DNA from: an uncultured Alistipes sp.
Lineage (GTDB): Bacteria; Bacteroidota; Bacteroidia; Bacteroidales; Rikenellaceae
Assembly (NCBI GenBank): GCA_958449275.1
Contig: CAUDHE010000059.1
Coordinates: forward strand, 1-15,782
Direction of reading: 5' to 3'
DNA: 15,782 bases
How positions within the stretch are numbered: position 1 is the stretch's first letter; every line of letters starts with the position of its first letter. A model generated the notes under the pieces. That model saw only the letters and a list, made by a program, of their open reading frames with translations. It ran no database searches and was not told where the DNA came from. The position numbers and the translations under genes were made by a program. This document shows positions 5,842-15,127 of this stretch, piece after piece.

Positions 5842-7023
5842 TTATTTATAGGATTCCGCAAATATCCGTACGATGTCTTCATCCGACATTTGCACACGGT
5901 CGGCCGTGAACATGATGCCCATTACGTCGCGCGTGTTGCGCATGAAGGTCTCGAACTCGTCGGGCGTGATGCCGTAGTCGGACATCTTCAGGTCCGCCAC
6001 GCCGCAGGCCTCCTGCAAGCGAACGAGAGCCGTGATGAAATCTTTCGGCTGTGTGGCTTCAGGCATGCTCAGCAGTCGAGCCAGTTCGATGAAACGGTCG
6101 TCGCAACCGTGACGGCGGATGAAATAGCTGAAATAAGCCTTGCTAATCATGATCAGTCCCGCGCCGTGCGGCAGGTTGGGATGATAGGCGGAAAGCGCGT
6201 GTTCCAGTCCGTGCTGGCTGGTCAGCAGCGTAAGCGTCATCACAGCTCCCGACAGCGTGTTGGCGAAAGCGACGCGGGTGCGGGCTTCCAGATCGGAACC
6301 GTCTTTCACGGCACGCGGCAGGTATTCGGCGATGTTGCGGATCGCTTCGCGCGCGTTCATGTCGCCGGCGAGGTTGGCACTGGCGGCGATGAATCCCTCC
6401 ACGCTGTGAAACAGTGCGTCGAAACCCTGAAAGGCGGTAAATCGGGGCGGCACGGAGAGCATCAGCTCCGGATCGACTATGGCGAGCACGGGAAAGAGCG
6501 ACGGGTGCATGATGAACGCCTTTTCGTTCGTATCCTCTTTGGTAATGACACCGCAGCCGTCCGTTTCCGAACCTGTTCCGGCGGTGGTCGTGATGGCGAC
6601 GATGGGCAGCGGACGGTTCTTTATCGGCTCTCCTTTGCCGGAGCCGATGGGCACGTAATCCCACAAATCGCCCTCGTTGGTTGCCAGCAGGGCGATGGCT
6701 TTTGCGCAGTCCATGACGCTGCCGCCACCCAATGCCACCAGAAAATCGGCATTGCAAGCACGTGCGGACGCATCTCCTGCCTCGGAGTTGGCGACCGTCG
6801 GATTCGGCATGATGCCGTCGAAGACCGTGGTCTGCACGCCTGCGCGGTGCAGTTGTTCCTCGGTACGGGCGAGGTAACCGTTAGCGCGTGTGGATTTGCC
6901 GTTGGAGATGACGATCAACGCCCGCGTGCCCGGCATAGGCTGCGCATGGAGGTCGTTCAACTGTCCTGCCCCGAAAAGAATGCGGGTAGGAATGTACTGG
7001 TCGTAATTCATATTCGTTTTCAT
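5842..7023 (-). CDS. Iron-containing alcohol dehydrogenase (group III)
   Basis: A 393-residue NAD(P)-dependent metal dehydrogenase that interconverts alcohols and aldehydes or ketones. The nucleotide-binding loop is LGGGSVMDCAK (G99-G101, S102), followed by TTTAGTGSETD (145-155). Likely metal ligands are D202 and H206 (GFDALFH), H271 (QHG) and H286 (LPHGAG), matching the Asp-His-His-His set of the FucO/YqhD superfamily. Length is normal and no signal peptide is seen, so the enzyme should be cytoplasmic, unlike its exported neighbours. It lies 28 bases after the flavodoxin-AKR gene and 6 bases before the flavoprotein gene. Substrate is unknown; the YqhD-like context suggests aldehyde reduction, but no direct orthology is claimed. 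Confidence 0.9.
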   Translation of the reverse strand: MKTNMNYDQYIPTRILFGAGQLNDLHAQPMPGTRALIVISNGKSTRANGYLARTEEQLHRAGVQTTVFDGIMPNPTVANSEAGDASARACNADFLVALGGGSVMDCAKAIALLATNEGDLWDYVPIGSGKGEPIKNRPLPIVAITTTAGTGSETDGCGVITKEDTNEKAFIMHPSLFPVLAIVDPELMLSVPPRFTAFQGFDALFHSVEGFIAASANLAGDMNAREAIRNIAEYLPRAVKDGSDLEARTRVAFANTLSGAVMTLTLLTSQHGLEHALSAYHPNLPHGAGLIMISKAYFSYFIRRHGCDDRFIELARLLSMPEATQPKDFITALVRLQEACGVADLKMSDYGITPDEFETFMRNTRDVMGIMFTADRVQMSDEDIVRIFAESYK

Positions 7024-7051
7024 TGTCTTATGCTATTTTTTGATTATTATA

Positions 7052-8524
7052 CTAATACCAATCGTGCTTCTCGTTGCGGTCGAGTGCGGCGATTCGAGCC
7101 ATTTCGTCATCGGTCAGCGAGAAGTCGAAAACCGAGATGTTCTCCCTGATATGGTCGGGGTTGCTCGAACCGGGGATAGCGACCACACCCCGCTGCAAGT
7201 GCCATCTGAGAATCACCTGCACGACCGATTTGTCGTGTCCGGCGGCGATTTCGGACAATACAGGATCACTCAAAAGTTCTTTCTGATGTCCGCGACCTCC
7301 GAGCGGATACCATGCTTCGACAACGATGCCGAGGTCATGGAGATGTTCGACCACCTTCGTATCCTGATAATAGGGATGCACCTCGTTCTGCACCAATACG
7401 GGCTTGATCGTCACTTTCGGCAGAAATTCGTCGATCTCCTCGACATAGTAGCACGATACGCCTATCGAACGGATTTTGCCTGCCGCCACGTATTTTTCCA
7501 TCGCCTTGTACGCTTTCACGTCGTTTGCCCCCGGATGGTGCAACAGCATCAGGTCGATATAGCCGATGTCAAGTTTGCGCAGGCACTCCTCGATGGCGGC
7601 ATCGGGATTGGCATACTGGTTGGGATAGAGCTTGGTCGCCACGAAGATCTCCCCGCGCGGCACACCCGACTCGCGGACACCTTGTCCCACTTCCTCCTCG
7701 TTGTCGTACATGTGCGCCGTATCTATCTTGCGGAAACCGGCGGCAAGCGCAGCCTTTACGGAATTGACACAGACATCACCGTGCAGGCTGTAAGTTCCCA
7801 GTCCGAGAATCGGCATGTCGTAGCCGCTGCTTAATTTCACGGTCGGGGCGTTTCCGTTCGTCCCGTTCGAGAGGTCGAACACCCCTGCATTCGTATCATT
7901 ATTAAAATTCAGGTTCATACTTTCAATCCAGTTTTTAATTGTTTCTTCTGATTCATTGCCGCCGAACCGTCGTCCCCGCTTCCATTCGGCTCCGGTCGCC
8001 AGACGATGCAGGTCGATCGCGCTCGACCCGATACCGCTGGAGTGCGAGGTGCAGAACGGAACGATGGTCTTGCCCGTGAGGTCATGGCTTTCGAGGAAGG
8101 TGAAAATGACTTTCGGAGCTTTTCCCCACCAGATAGGATAACCGAGGAAAACGACATCATAGTCAGCGAGGTTCTCGCATTTGCCCTTGATAGCGGGACG
8201 TGCCGACGGGTCGTTCTGCTCGCGGTTGGCACGGGAGGACGAATCGTTGTAATTCAAGTCCCCGGACGTATACGCTACTTCGGGTTCGATACGCCAAGTC
8301 GCCGCATCGGTCGCCTCGACAATGCGGTCGGCAATGCCTTCGGTCGTGTTCGTGCATGAAAACCAGACCACCAAGGCACGGCCACCCGCAGGGTGTGGGG
8401 CAGGTGTAGGGTCGGGAGCCGGTGTCGGTTCTTCGGTTTTCGTCGGCTCGTCGTTCGGGCTGCAAGCTCCTGCGGAAAGAGCCAGCCCCGACATAAGCAG
8501 AAGTGATGATACAAGCATTTTCAT
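7052..8524 (-). CDS. Flavodoxin / aldo-keto reductase fusion lipoprotein
   Basis: One uninterrupted 490-residue frame holds two enzymes. Residues 1-21 are a lipoprotein signal (hydrophobic LLLMSGLALS, lipobox A18-G-A-C21), followed by acidic residues and a Pro/Thr-rich linker (27-47). Residues 49-205 are a flavodoxin domain: LVVWFSCTNTTEGIADRI (51-68), GYPIWWGKAP (128-137), PFCTSHSSGIGSS (156-168). A polar Asn-rich linker (205-228) leads to an aldo/keto reductase domain (229-490) with catalytic tetrad D268, Y273, K298 and H329. The usual IPKS coenzyme motif reads IPGSS (450-454), replacing a lysine that often contacts the NADPH phosphate. The signal predicts an envelope location, odd for an NAD(P)H enzyme. 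M203, just before the linker, could be an internal start giving a free AKR. It is second in the operon, 6 bases after the acetyltransferase. Confidence 0.88.
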   Translation of the reverse strand: MKMLVSSLLLMSGLALSAGACSPNDEPTKTEEPTPAPDPTPAPHPAGGRALVVWFSCTNTTEGIADRIVEATDAATWRIEPEVAYTSGDLNYNDSSSRANREQNDPSARPAIKGKCENLADYDVVFLGYPIWWGKAPKVIFTFLESHDLTGKTIVPFCTSHSSGIGSSAIDLHRLATGAEWKRGRRFGGNESEETIKNWIESMNLNFNNDTNAGVFDLSNGTNGNAPTVKLSSGYDMPILGLGTYSLHGDVCVNSVKAALAAGFRKIDTAHMYDNEEEVGQGVRESGVPRGEIFVATKLYPNQYANPDAAIEECLRKLDIGYIDLMLLHHPGANDVKAYKAMEKYVAAGKIRSIGVSCYYVEEIDEFLPKVTIKPVLVQNEVHPYYQDTKVVEHLHDLGIVVEAWYPLGGRGHQKELLSDPVLSEIAAGHDKSVVQVILRWHLQRGVVAIPGSSNPDHIRENISVFDFSLTDDEMARIAALDRNEKHDWY

Positions 8525-8530
8525 ATCGTT

Positions 8531-9094
8531 TTATCGTTTGATTTTCCGTAATATTTTTGCAGGAACACCCGCCACGACGGTATTGTCGGGCACGTCTTTA
8601 GTCACGACAGATCCGGCGGCAACGATGGCATTCTCGCCTACCGTCACGCCCGGCAGTATCATCGCGCCTGCACCGATCCACGCATTGCGGCGGACTACTA
8701 CGGGCTTGACCAGCAGCCGATGCCGCAAGGCCGGTTCTTCGGGATGGTGCTCCGTCAGAATCTTCGCTCCCGGTCCAATGAATACGCCGTCTTCCAAAGT
8801 GATGCCCCCTTGGTCGAGGAACGTGCAACCGAAGTTGATGAACACCTCTTTGCCCACGCGGGTCGTCTTCCCGAAAGCCGTATAGAACGGCGGGAACATA
8901 CGCACGGAGGCATCCAGCGGCTGTCCCCAAATGCGTTCGAGCAGTGCCCGCACTTCATCGGGCGTATGATAGCCCATGTTCAGTTCCCCGACGAGCCGCC
9001 GCGTGTTCTCGATCTCCTCGCACAAACGGGGAAAATCGGGGTCCGTTTCCGAAATCCGCTTTCCGCTCCGCATTCTTTCTACAATATCGTTCAT
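8531..9094 (-). CDS. Maltose/galactoside O-acetyltransferase family protein
   Basis: A 187-residue acyltransferase of the LacA/Maa/NodL group, which moves acetyl from acetyl-CoA to a hydroxyl on a sugar or similar acceptor. The N-terminal helical region (1-60) fits the Mac domain, including LCEEIENTRRLVGELNM. Residues 75-180 form the left-handed beta-helix with hexapeptide repeats (VFINFGCTFLDQGGITLEDG, WIGAGAMILPGVTVGENAIV). The likely catalytic histidine is H117 in TEHHPEEP, corresponding to LacA H115. First gene of the minus-strand redox operon, with a TAATTTTG -7 box about 21 bases upstream of its ATG and AraC-like repeats beyond. No signal peptide is seen. The natural acceptor is unknown; acetylating an alcohol product is conceivable but speculative. 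Confidence 0.9.
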   Translation of the reverse strand: MNDIVERMRSGKRISETDPDFPRLCEEIENTRRLVGELNMGYHTPDEVRALLERIWGQPLDASVRMFPPFYTAFGKTTRVGKEVFINFGCTFLDQGGITLEDGVFIGPGAKILTEHHPEEPALRHRLLVKPVVVRRNAWIGAGAMILPGVTVGENAIVAAGSVVTKDVPDNTVVAGVPAKILRKIKR

Positions 9095-9115
9095 CGTTGT
9101 TTATTTTGTACGATG

Positions 9116-9146
9116 CAAAATTAGGACGTTCCATCATGCGACACGA
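9116..9146 (-). promoter_or_regulatory. Promoter of the redox operon, weak -33 region
   Basis: On the minus strand 9116-9123 reads TAATTTTG, a perfect TAnnTTTG -7 box, 21 bases upstream of the acetyltransferase ATG. The matching -33 position (about 9143-9146) has no TTTG, as expected for a promoter that needs an activator. The nearest AraC-type repeat (9144-9162) overlaps that position. Confidence 0.6.
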
Positions 9147-9186
9147 TACCTCTCTTACGGACGGAAGTACCCCGATTACGGGTTTT
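9144..9186. promoter_or_regulatory. AraC-type double operator, operon side
   Basis: Two direct repeats start at 9144 (degenerate: CGATACCTCTCTTACGGAC) and 9165 (AAGTACCCCGATTACGGGTT), 21 bases apart. The degenerate copy matches the repeat at 9217 at 12 of 19 positions. Tandem half-sites 21 bases apart are the classic AraC I1-I2 layout. The promoter-proximal half abuts the -33 position of the redox operon, suggesting activation by the adjacent AraC protein. Confidence 0.55.
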
Positions 9187-9216
9187 ATTATAAGTGTTTC
9201 GGCGTGATATTCAGCA

Positions 9217-9259
9217 AAGTACCCGTCTTGCGGATAAAAGTACCCGAATTACGTGTTTT
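9217..9259. promoter_or_regulatory. AraC-type double operator, regulator side
   Basis: Repeats start at 9217 (AAGTACCCGTCTTGCGGATA) and 9238 (AAGTACCCGAATTACGTGTT), again 21 bases apart. The pair has the same orientation as the operon-side pair, 73 bases away, close to seven helical turns. It lies just upstream of the proposed araC promoter, so it may serve autoregulation or looping between the pairs. Confidence 0.6.
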
Positions 9260-9271
9260 GTCGCGCGATGC

Positions 9272-9302
9272 TTTTATTATCGGGGGAAATATATTTCCTT
9301 TG
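9272..9302 (+). promoter_or_regulatory. Possible promoter of the araC-family gene
   Basis: TTCCTTTG (9295-9302) matches the TAnnTTTG -7 box except for the second base. TTTT (9272-9275) lies 19 bases upstream as a poor -33 element. The ATG is 33 bases downstream. A weak match only. Confidence 0.35.
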
Positions 9303-9335
9303 TACTGCGAATAAGAAATATACGTTATTGAAAAT

Positions 9336-10247
9336 ATGGATCATACTGCGGATATAATAAAGGCCGACACCATCGAACAGTACAACCGTTTTTTCGGTTT
9401 CGAGACACGCCACCCGTTGGTCGGCATCGTGCATTTCGACGGCTCCGTGCCGCAGCCGACGCACCGAATGACGTTAGGATTTTATGCGCTGTTTCTCAAA
9501 AAGACCACCGGGTGCGTCATCAACTACGGAAAGACGGTCTATGATTTCGACGACGAAACGGTCGTGAGCTTCGCTCCGGGACAGACGGTCGGCATCCACC
9601 GCTTGGAGGACGGCCCCGCGCCGGAAGCCATCGGTTTGTTGTTCCATCCCGATTTCCTACACCGTACTTCGTTGGGGCAGAAGATGAAGCAGTATTCGTT
9701 TTTCTCCTACGCATCCAACGAGGCGTTGCATCTTTCGACGGAAGAACGCATCATCTTGCAAGATTACATGGAGAAAATTGTCCGTGAGTTGCAGCATCCC
9801 ATCGACAAGTTCTCCAAGTCGCTGATTGTTTCCAACATCGAAGTGCTGCTTAACTATTGCATGCGTTTCTACGAGCGGCAGTTCATCACGCGCGAGGATA
9901 TGAACCACGATGCGTTGGCACGCTTCGAGCGGCTATTAGACGATTACCTCTATTCGGATACGGCGGCAAAGGAAGGAATCCCGACCGTAAAATATTTCGC
10001 CGACAAGATTTGCCTTTCGCCCAATTATTTCGGGGATTTGGTGAAGCAGGAAACGGGCAAGACGGCGCAGGAGTATATCCAGTTGAAGATGATTGCCGTA
10101 GCCAAGGAGCGGATGCTCGACCCCGATAAGAATATCAAGCAGATTGCCGAATCATTGGGCTTCCAGCATCCGCAACACTTCGTTCGCTTCTTCAAACGGC
10201 AGGAAGGCTGTACGCCGAAGGAATTTAGGAACAGGATGGTGTCATGA
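9336..10247 (+). CDS. AraC-family transcriptional regulator
   Basis: A 303-residue regulator with an N-terminal sensor domain (about 1-180, ligand unknown) and a C-terminal AraC/XylS double helix-turn-helix. The first HTH covers TVKYFADKICLSPNYFGDLV (217-236). The second covers NIKQIAESLGFQHPQHFVRF (266-285), with the family-closing G-C-T-P-K-E-F-R at 291-298. It is divergent from the four-gene redox operon, with 241 bases between start codons containing two AraC-like double operators, so it is very probably that operon's regulator and perhaps its own. E. coli YqhC, which controls an alcohol dehydrogenase and an aldo/keto reductase in response to aldehydes, is a functional parallel; orthology is not shown. 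A strong hairpin follows 10 bases after the stop. Confidence 0.92.
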   Translation: MDHTADIIKADTIEQYNRFFGFETRHPLVGIVHFDGSVPQPTHRMTLGFYALFLKKTTGCVINYGKTVYDFDDETVVSFAPGQTVGIHRLEDGPAPEAIGLLFHPDFLHRTSLGQKMKQYSFFSYASNEALHLSTEERIILQDYMEKIVRELQHPIDKFSKSLIVSNIEVLLNYCMRFYERQFITREDMNHDALARFERLLDDYLYSDTAAKEGIPTVKYFADKICLSPNYFGDLVKQETGKTAQEYIQLKMIAVAKERMLDPDKNIKQIAESLGFQHPQHFVRFFKRQEGCTPKEFRNRMVS

Positions 10248-10257
10248 ATCCTTTCTG

Positions 10258-10294
10258 CAAAGACGACACGAAATGTCATTTCGTGTCGTCTTTG
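10258..10294 (+). terminator. Long hairpin after the araC-family gene
   Basis: CAAAGACGACACGAAATG (10258-10275) and its exact reverse complement (10277-10294) form an 18-base perfect stem around one base. It starts 10 bases after the araC stop. There is no long T run beyond CTTTG, so termination is likely but a weaker call than usual. Confidence 0.6.
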
Positions 10295-10521
10295 TGAAAG
10301 TATGTAAGTAGTTTTCCGGAATAAAATTTATATGTTATTTTTGTATCCGAGTTATTTGAACGCATAGATAAAGCAGAGCGATTCTCAAACATTGCAATCT
10401 ACTTATCCATTGCTTTCTTTCATGCGATTTTCTTTTAAATCATTTATGCCCAAACAAATATATTCGAGCTATCTTAAAGGTAGGAAAAAGCTATGACAAG
10501 ATAAAATTAATTCGGAATACA
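10295..10521. other. AT-rich gap between the cassette and clpB; promoter-like sequence without a gene
   Basis: No credible coding frame. On the + strand TATTTTTG (10336-10343) is a perfect -7 box, with TTTT (10312-10315) 20 bases upstream as a possible -33. About 180 bases of AT-rich sequence follow, up to the clpB terminator. This could be an orphan promoter, a small RNA gene or chance. The edge of the acquired region probably lies here. Confidence 0.35.
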
Positions 10522-10566
10522 AAAACGACAGCTCCGACGTGGCGATTTTGTCGGGGCTGTCGTTTT
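10522..10566 (-). terminator. Rho-independent terminator of clpB
   Basis: Arms 10522-10538 (AAAACGACAGCTCCGAC) and 10550-10566 pair over 17 bases with one wobble and an 11-base loop. On the minus strand the stem is followed by TTTTTG. It lies 22 bases past the clpB stop. Confidence 0.85.
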
Positions 10567-10588
10567 GGGAGACGTCGTGCCGCGGTTG

Positions 10589-13192
<2,604 letters not shown>

Positions 13193-13355
13193 AGTATCTG
13201 TGTTTTGTCGTTTATTTCCCGATCGTCAGTCAGTGTCGCAAATCTTTTGCCATGAGGTCGAATCGGACATTTTTAATGACTCTTGTCATGCTTTGGCAGA
13301 TCGGGGATGTCAATTTCGGACATTATGACACAGATGTTTTACGGCAGCGGACAAT
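13193..13355 (-). promoter_or_regulatory. clpB upstream region with direct repeats
   Basis: The 163 bases between clpB and the folB terminator should contain the clpB promoter. A one-mismatch -7 box lies at 13239-13246 on the minus strand. TCGGACATT occurs at 13263-13271 and 13316-13324, 53 bases apart, and ATGAC/GTCAT forms a small dyad between them (13276-13289). No known heat-shock operator was recognised. Confidence 0.3.
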
Positions 13356-13393
13356 AAAAATTCCGATACGATCGTCTTCGCATCGGAATTTTT
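13356..13393 (-). terminator. Terminator of the dnaX-tyrS-folB cluster
   Basis: AAAAATTCCGAT (13356-13367) and ATCGGAATTTTT (13382-13393) form a 12-base perfect stem with a 14-base loop. On the minus strand it ends in a T run. It lies 25 bases past the folB stop. Confidence 0.85.
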
Positions 13394-13418
13394 GTAAACA
13401 TGGGGCGGTACGTGCGGC

Positions 13419-13772
13419 CTATCCTTTCAGTGTGACGCTCACGCGGCCTATCTTGCCGCCCAGAGGCGGGGCGAGTTTCGCTACCGTGCACTCCGTCTCC
13501 GCGATCTGCGGAAACCGACGGCGTACGGCGCGTATTATGTTTTGCGCCACGCGCTCGATCGTGCGTTGTTTCACGGCCATCTGTTCGCGCACCGTTTCGT
13601 ATACGGTCAAATAATTCACCGTCCTCTCTACGTCGTCCTCGTCGGCCGCATCGCCCAGTTCGGCGGTAATGGTGAGGCGCACGTTGAATCGGTTGCCTAC
13701 CTCGCGCTCCAGATCGTAGCAGCCGTGGTAGGCGCGGAACTCCATGTCGTCGAGACGTATGGTGTAAAGCAT
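13419..13772 (-). CDS. folB: Dihydroneopterin aldolase
   Basis: A 117-residue cytoplasmic enzyme of folate synthesis that converts 7,8-dihydroneopterin to 6-hydroxymethyl-dihydropterin and glycolaldehyde. Family motifs are present: YHGCYDLE with E22, TVNYLTVYE (51-59), TIERVAQNI (71-79) and the C-terminal AKLAPPLGG with catalytic-type K99. The chosen start, ATG 13770-13772 (MLYTIRLDDM), gives the normal family length. The open frame extends 52 codons further into tyrS, but that part is tyrS out of frame. The tyrS stop is two bases upstream (TAA CG ATG), so the two genes are almost surely co-transcribed and may be translationally coupled. Confidence 0.92.
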   Translation of the reverse strand: MLYTIRLDDMEFRAYHGCYDLEREVGNRFNVRLTITAELGDAADEDDVERTVNYLTVYETVREQMAVKQRTIERVAQNIIRAVRRRFPQIAETECTVAKLAPPLGGKIGRVSVTLKG

Positions 13773-13774
13773 CG

Positions 13775-15073
13775 TTACGCTACCGTTATCAGATAGTAAT
13801 TCTTCTTGCCCTTCTGTACTATGATATATTTGTCTGCGATAAGGTCGTCGGCCGTAACCGTACGCGCGGGATCGGCTATTTTCTCCTTGTTGAGCGACAC
13901 GCCTCCCGCCTGCACCATCTTGCGGCATTCGCCTTTCGACGGGAATATCTTGGTACGCTCGGCAGCGAAATCAACGAACGGTACCCCCAAATCATCTTTG
14001 CCGACGGTGAATTGCGGCACTCCCTCGAATACCTGAAGCAGCGTTTGTTCGTCGAGTTTGCGCAGGGCTTCCGAGGCAGAGCCTCCGAAGAGTATCGACG
14101 AAGCCTCCACCGCCTTCTCGTACTCCTCCTCGGAGTGGATCATGGTGGTGATCTCACGGGCCAAACGCTTTTGCAGCACGCGCAGATGAGGTGCGGCATC
14201 GTGTTCGGCGATGAGCGACTCGATGGTCTCGCGATCGAGCAGGGTGAATATCTTTATGTAGCGCTTGGCGTCGTCGTCGCTCACGTTGAGCCAGAACTGG
14301 TAGAACTTGTAAGGCGAAGTGTATCGCGGGTCGAGCCATACGTTGCCGCTCTCGGTTTTGCCGAACTTGGTGCCGTCGGCTTTGGTGATGAGCGGGCAGG
14401 TGATAGCGAATGCCTCGGCTTCCGAACCGAGCTTGCGGCGGATCAGCTCGGTGCCCGTGGTGATGTTGCCCCACTGATCGGCGCCGCCGAGCTGCACTTT
14501 GCAGCCGATGGTTTGGTAAAGATGGAGGAAGTCATAGCCCTGCAAGAGCTGGTAGGTGAATTCGGTGAATGACATGCCGTCGCCCTCGCCGTTGAAGCGT
14601 TTCTTTACCGAATCCTTGGCCATCATGTAGTTGACGGTTATCATCTTGCCTATCTCGCGGGCGAAGTCGAGGAAAGTGATCTCCTTCATCCAGTCGTAGT
14701 TGTTGACCAGCAGGGCTGCATTCTCGGCGTCGGAATCGAAGTCGAGCAATTTGGCCAATTGGGCCTTTATCGCCTCCTGATTGTGGCGCAGTGTGCTCTC
14801 GTCGAGCAGGTTGCGTTCCTGCGACTTGCCGCTGGGATCGCCGATCATGCCCGTAGCGCCTCCGATGAGCGCCACGGGACGGTGGCCGCACATCTGGAAA
14901 TGCTTCAGGATCATCACGCCTACCAAGTGGCCTATATGCAATGAGTCGGCCGTGGGATCTATGCCCAGGTATGCCGTGGTCATCTCCTTTTCGAGCTGCT
15001 CTTTGGCGCCGGGCATGATGGTGTGGATCATGCCTCGCCACTCCAGCTCCTCTACAAAATTCTTGTTTGCCAT
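13775..15073 (-). CDS. tyrS: Tyrosyl-tRNA synthetase
   Basis: A 432-residue class I aminoacyl-tRNA synthetase that charges tRNA-Tyr. The ATP-binding HIGH motif is intact at 46-49 (SLHIGHL), and the KMSKS-equivalent is KFGKT (236-240), as in bacterial TyrRS. Substrate-site segments are GGATGMIGDPSGKS (71-84) and QLGGADQWGN (194-203). The C-terminal part (about 365-430, KGECRKMVQAGGVSLNKEKI) is the S4-type RNA-binding domain. Length is normal. The gene lies 54 bases after dnaX and two bases before folB in the minus-strand cluster. Confidence 0.97.
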   Translation of the reverse strand: MANKNFVEELEWRGMIHTIMPGAKEQLEKEMTTAYLGIDPTADSLHIGHLVGVMILKHFQMCGHRPVALIGGATGMIGDPSGKSQERNLLDESTLRHNQEAIKAQLAKLLDFDSDAENAALLVNNYDWMKEITFLDFAREIGKMITVNYMMAKDSVKKRFNGEGDGMSFTEFTYQLLQGYDFLHLYQTIGCKVQLGGADQWGNITTGTELIRRKLGSEAEAFAITCPLITKADGTKFGKTESGNVWLDPRYTSPYKFYQFWLNVSDDDAKRYIKIFTLLDRETIESLIAEHDAAPHLRVLQKRLAREITTMIHSEEEYEKAVEASSILFGGSASEALRKLDEQTLLQVFEGVPQFTVGKDDLGVPFVDFAAERTKIFPSKGECRKMVQAGGVSLNKEKIADPARTVTADDLIADKYIIVQKGKKNYYLITVA

Positions 15074-15127
15074 TTTTTATTTCGTTTTTGTCGTTTTCGT
15101 TAAAATATCGGCTGTCTCCGCACGGCA

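Noticed and set aside
5743..7149. 468-codon + strand frame opposite the alcohol dehydrogenase
   Set aside because: Antisense to a dehydrogenase with all metal and nucleotide motifs; the + translation is His/Arg-rich and featureless.
13773..13928. N-terminal extension of the folB frame
   Set aside because: These codons overlap the end of tyrS in another frame and look nothing like the FolB family; ATG at 13772 gives the standard length.
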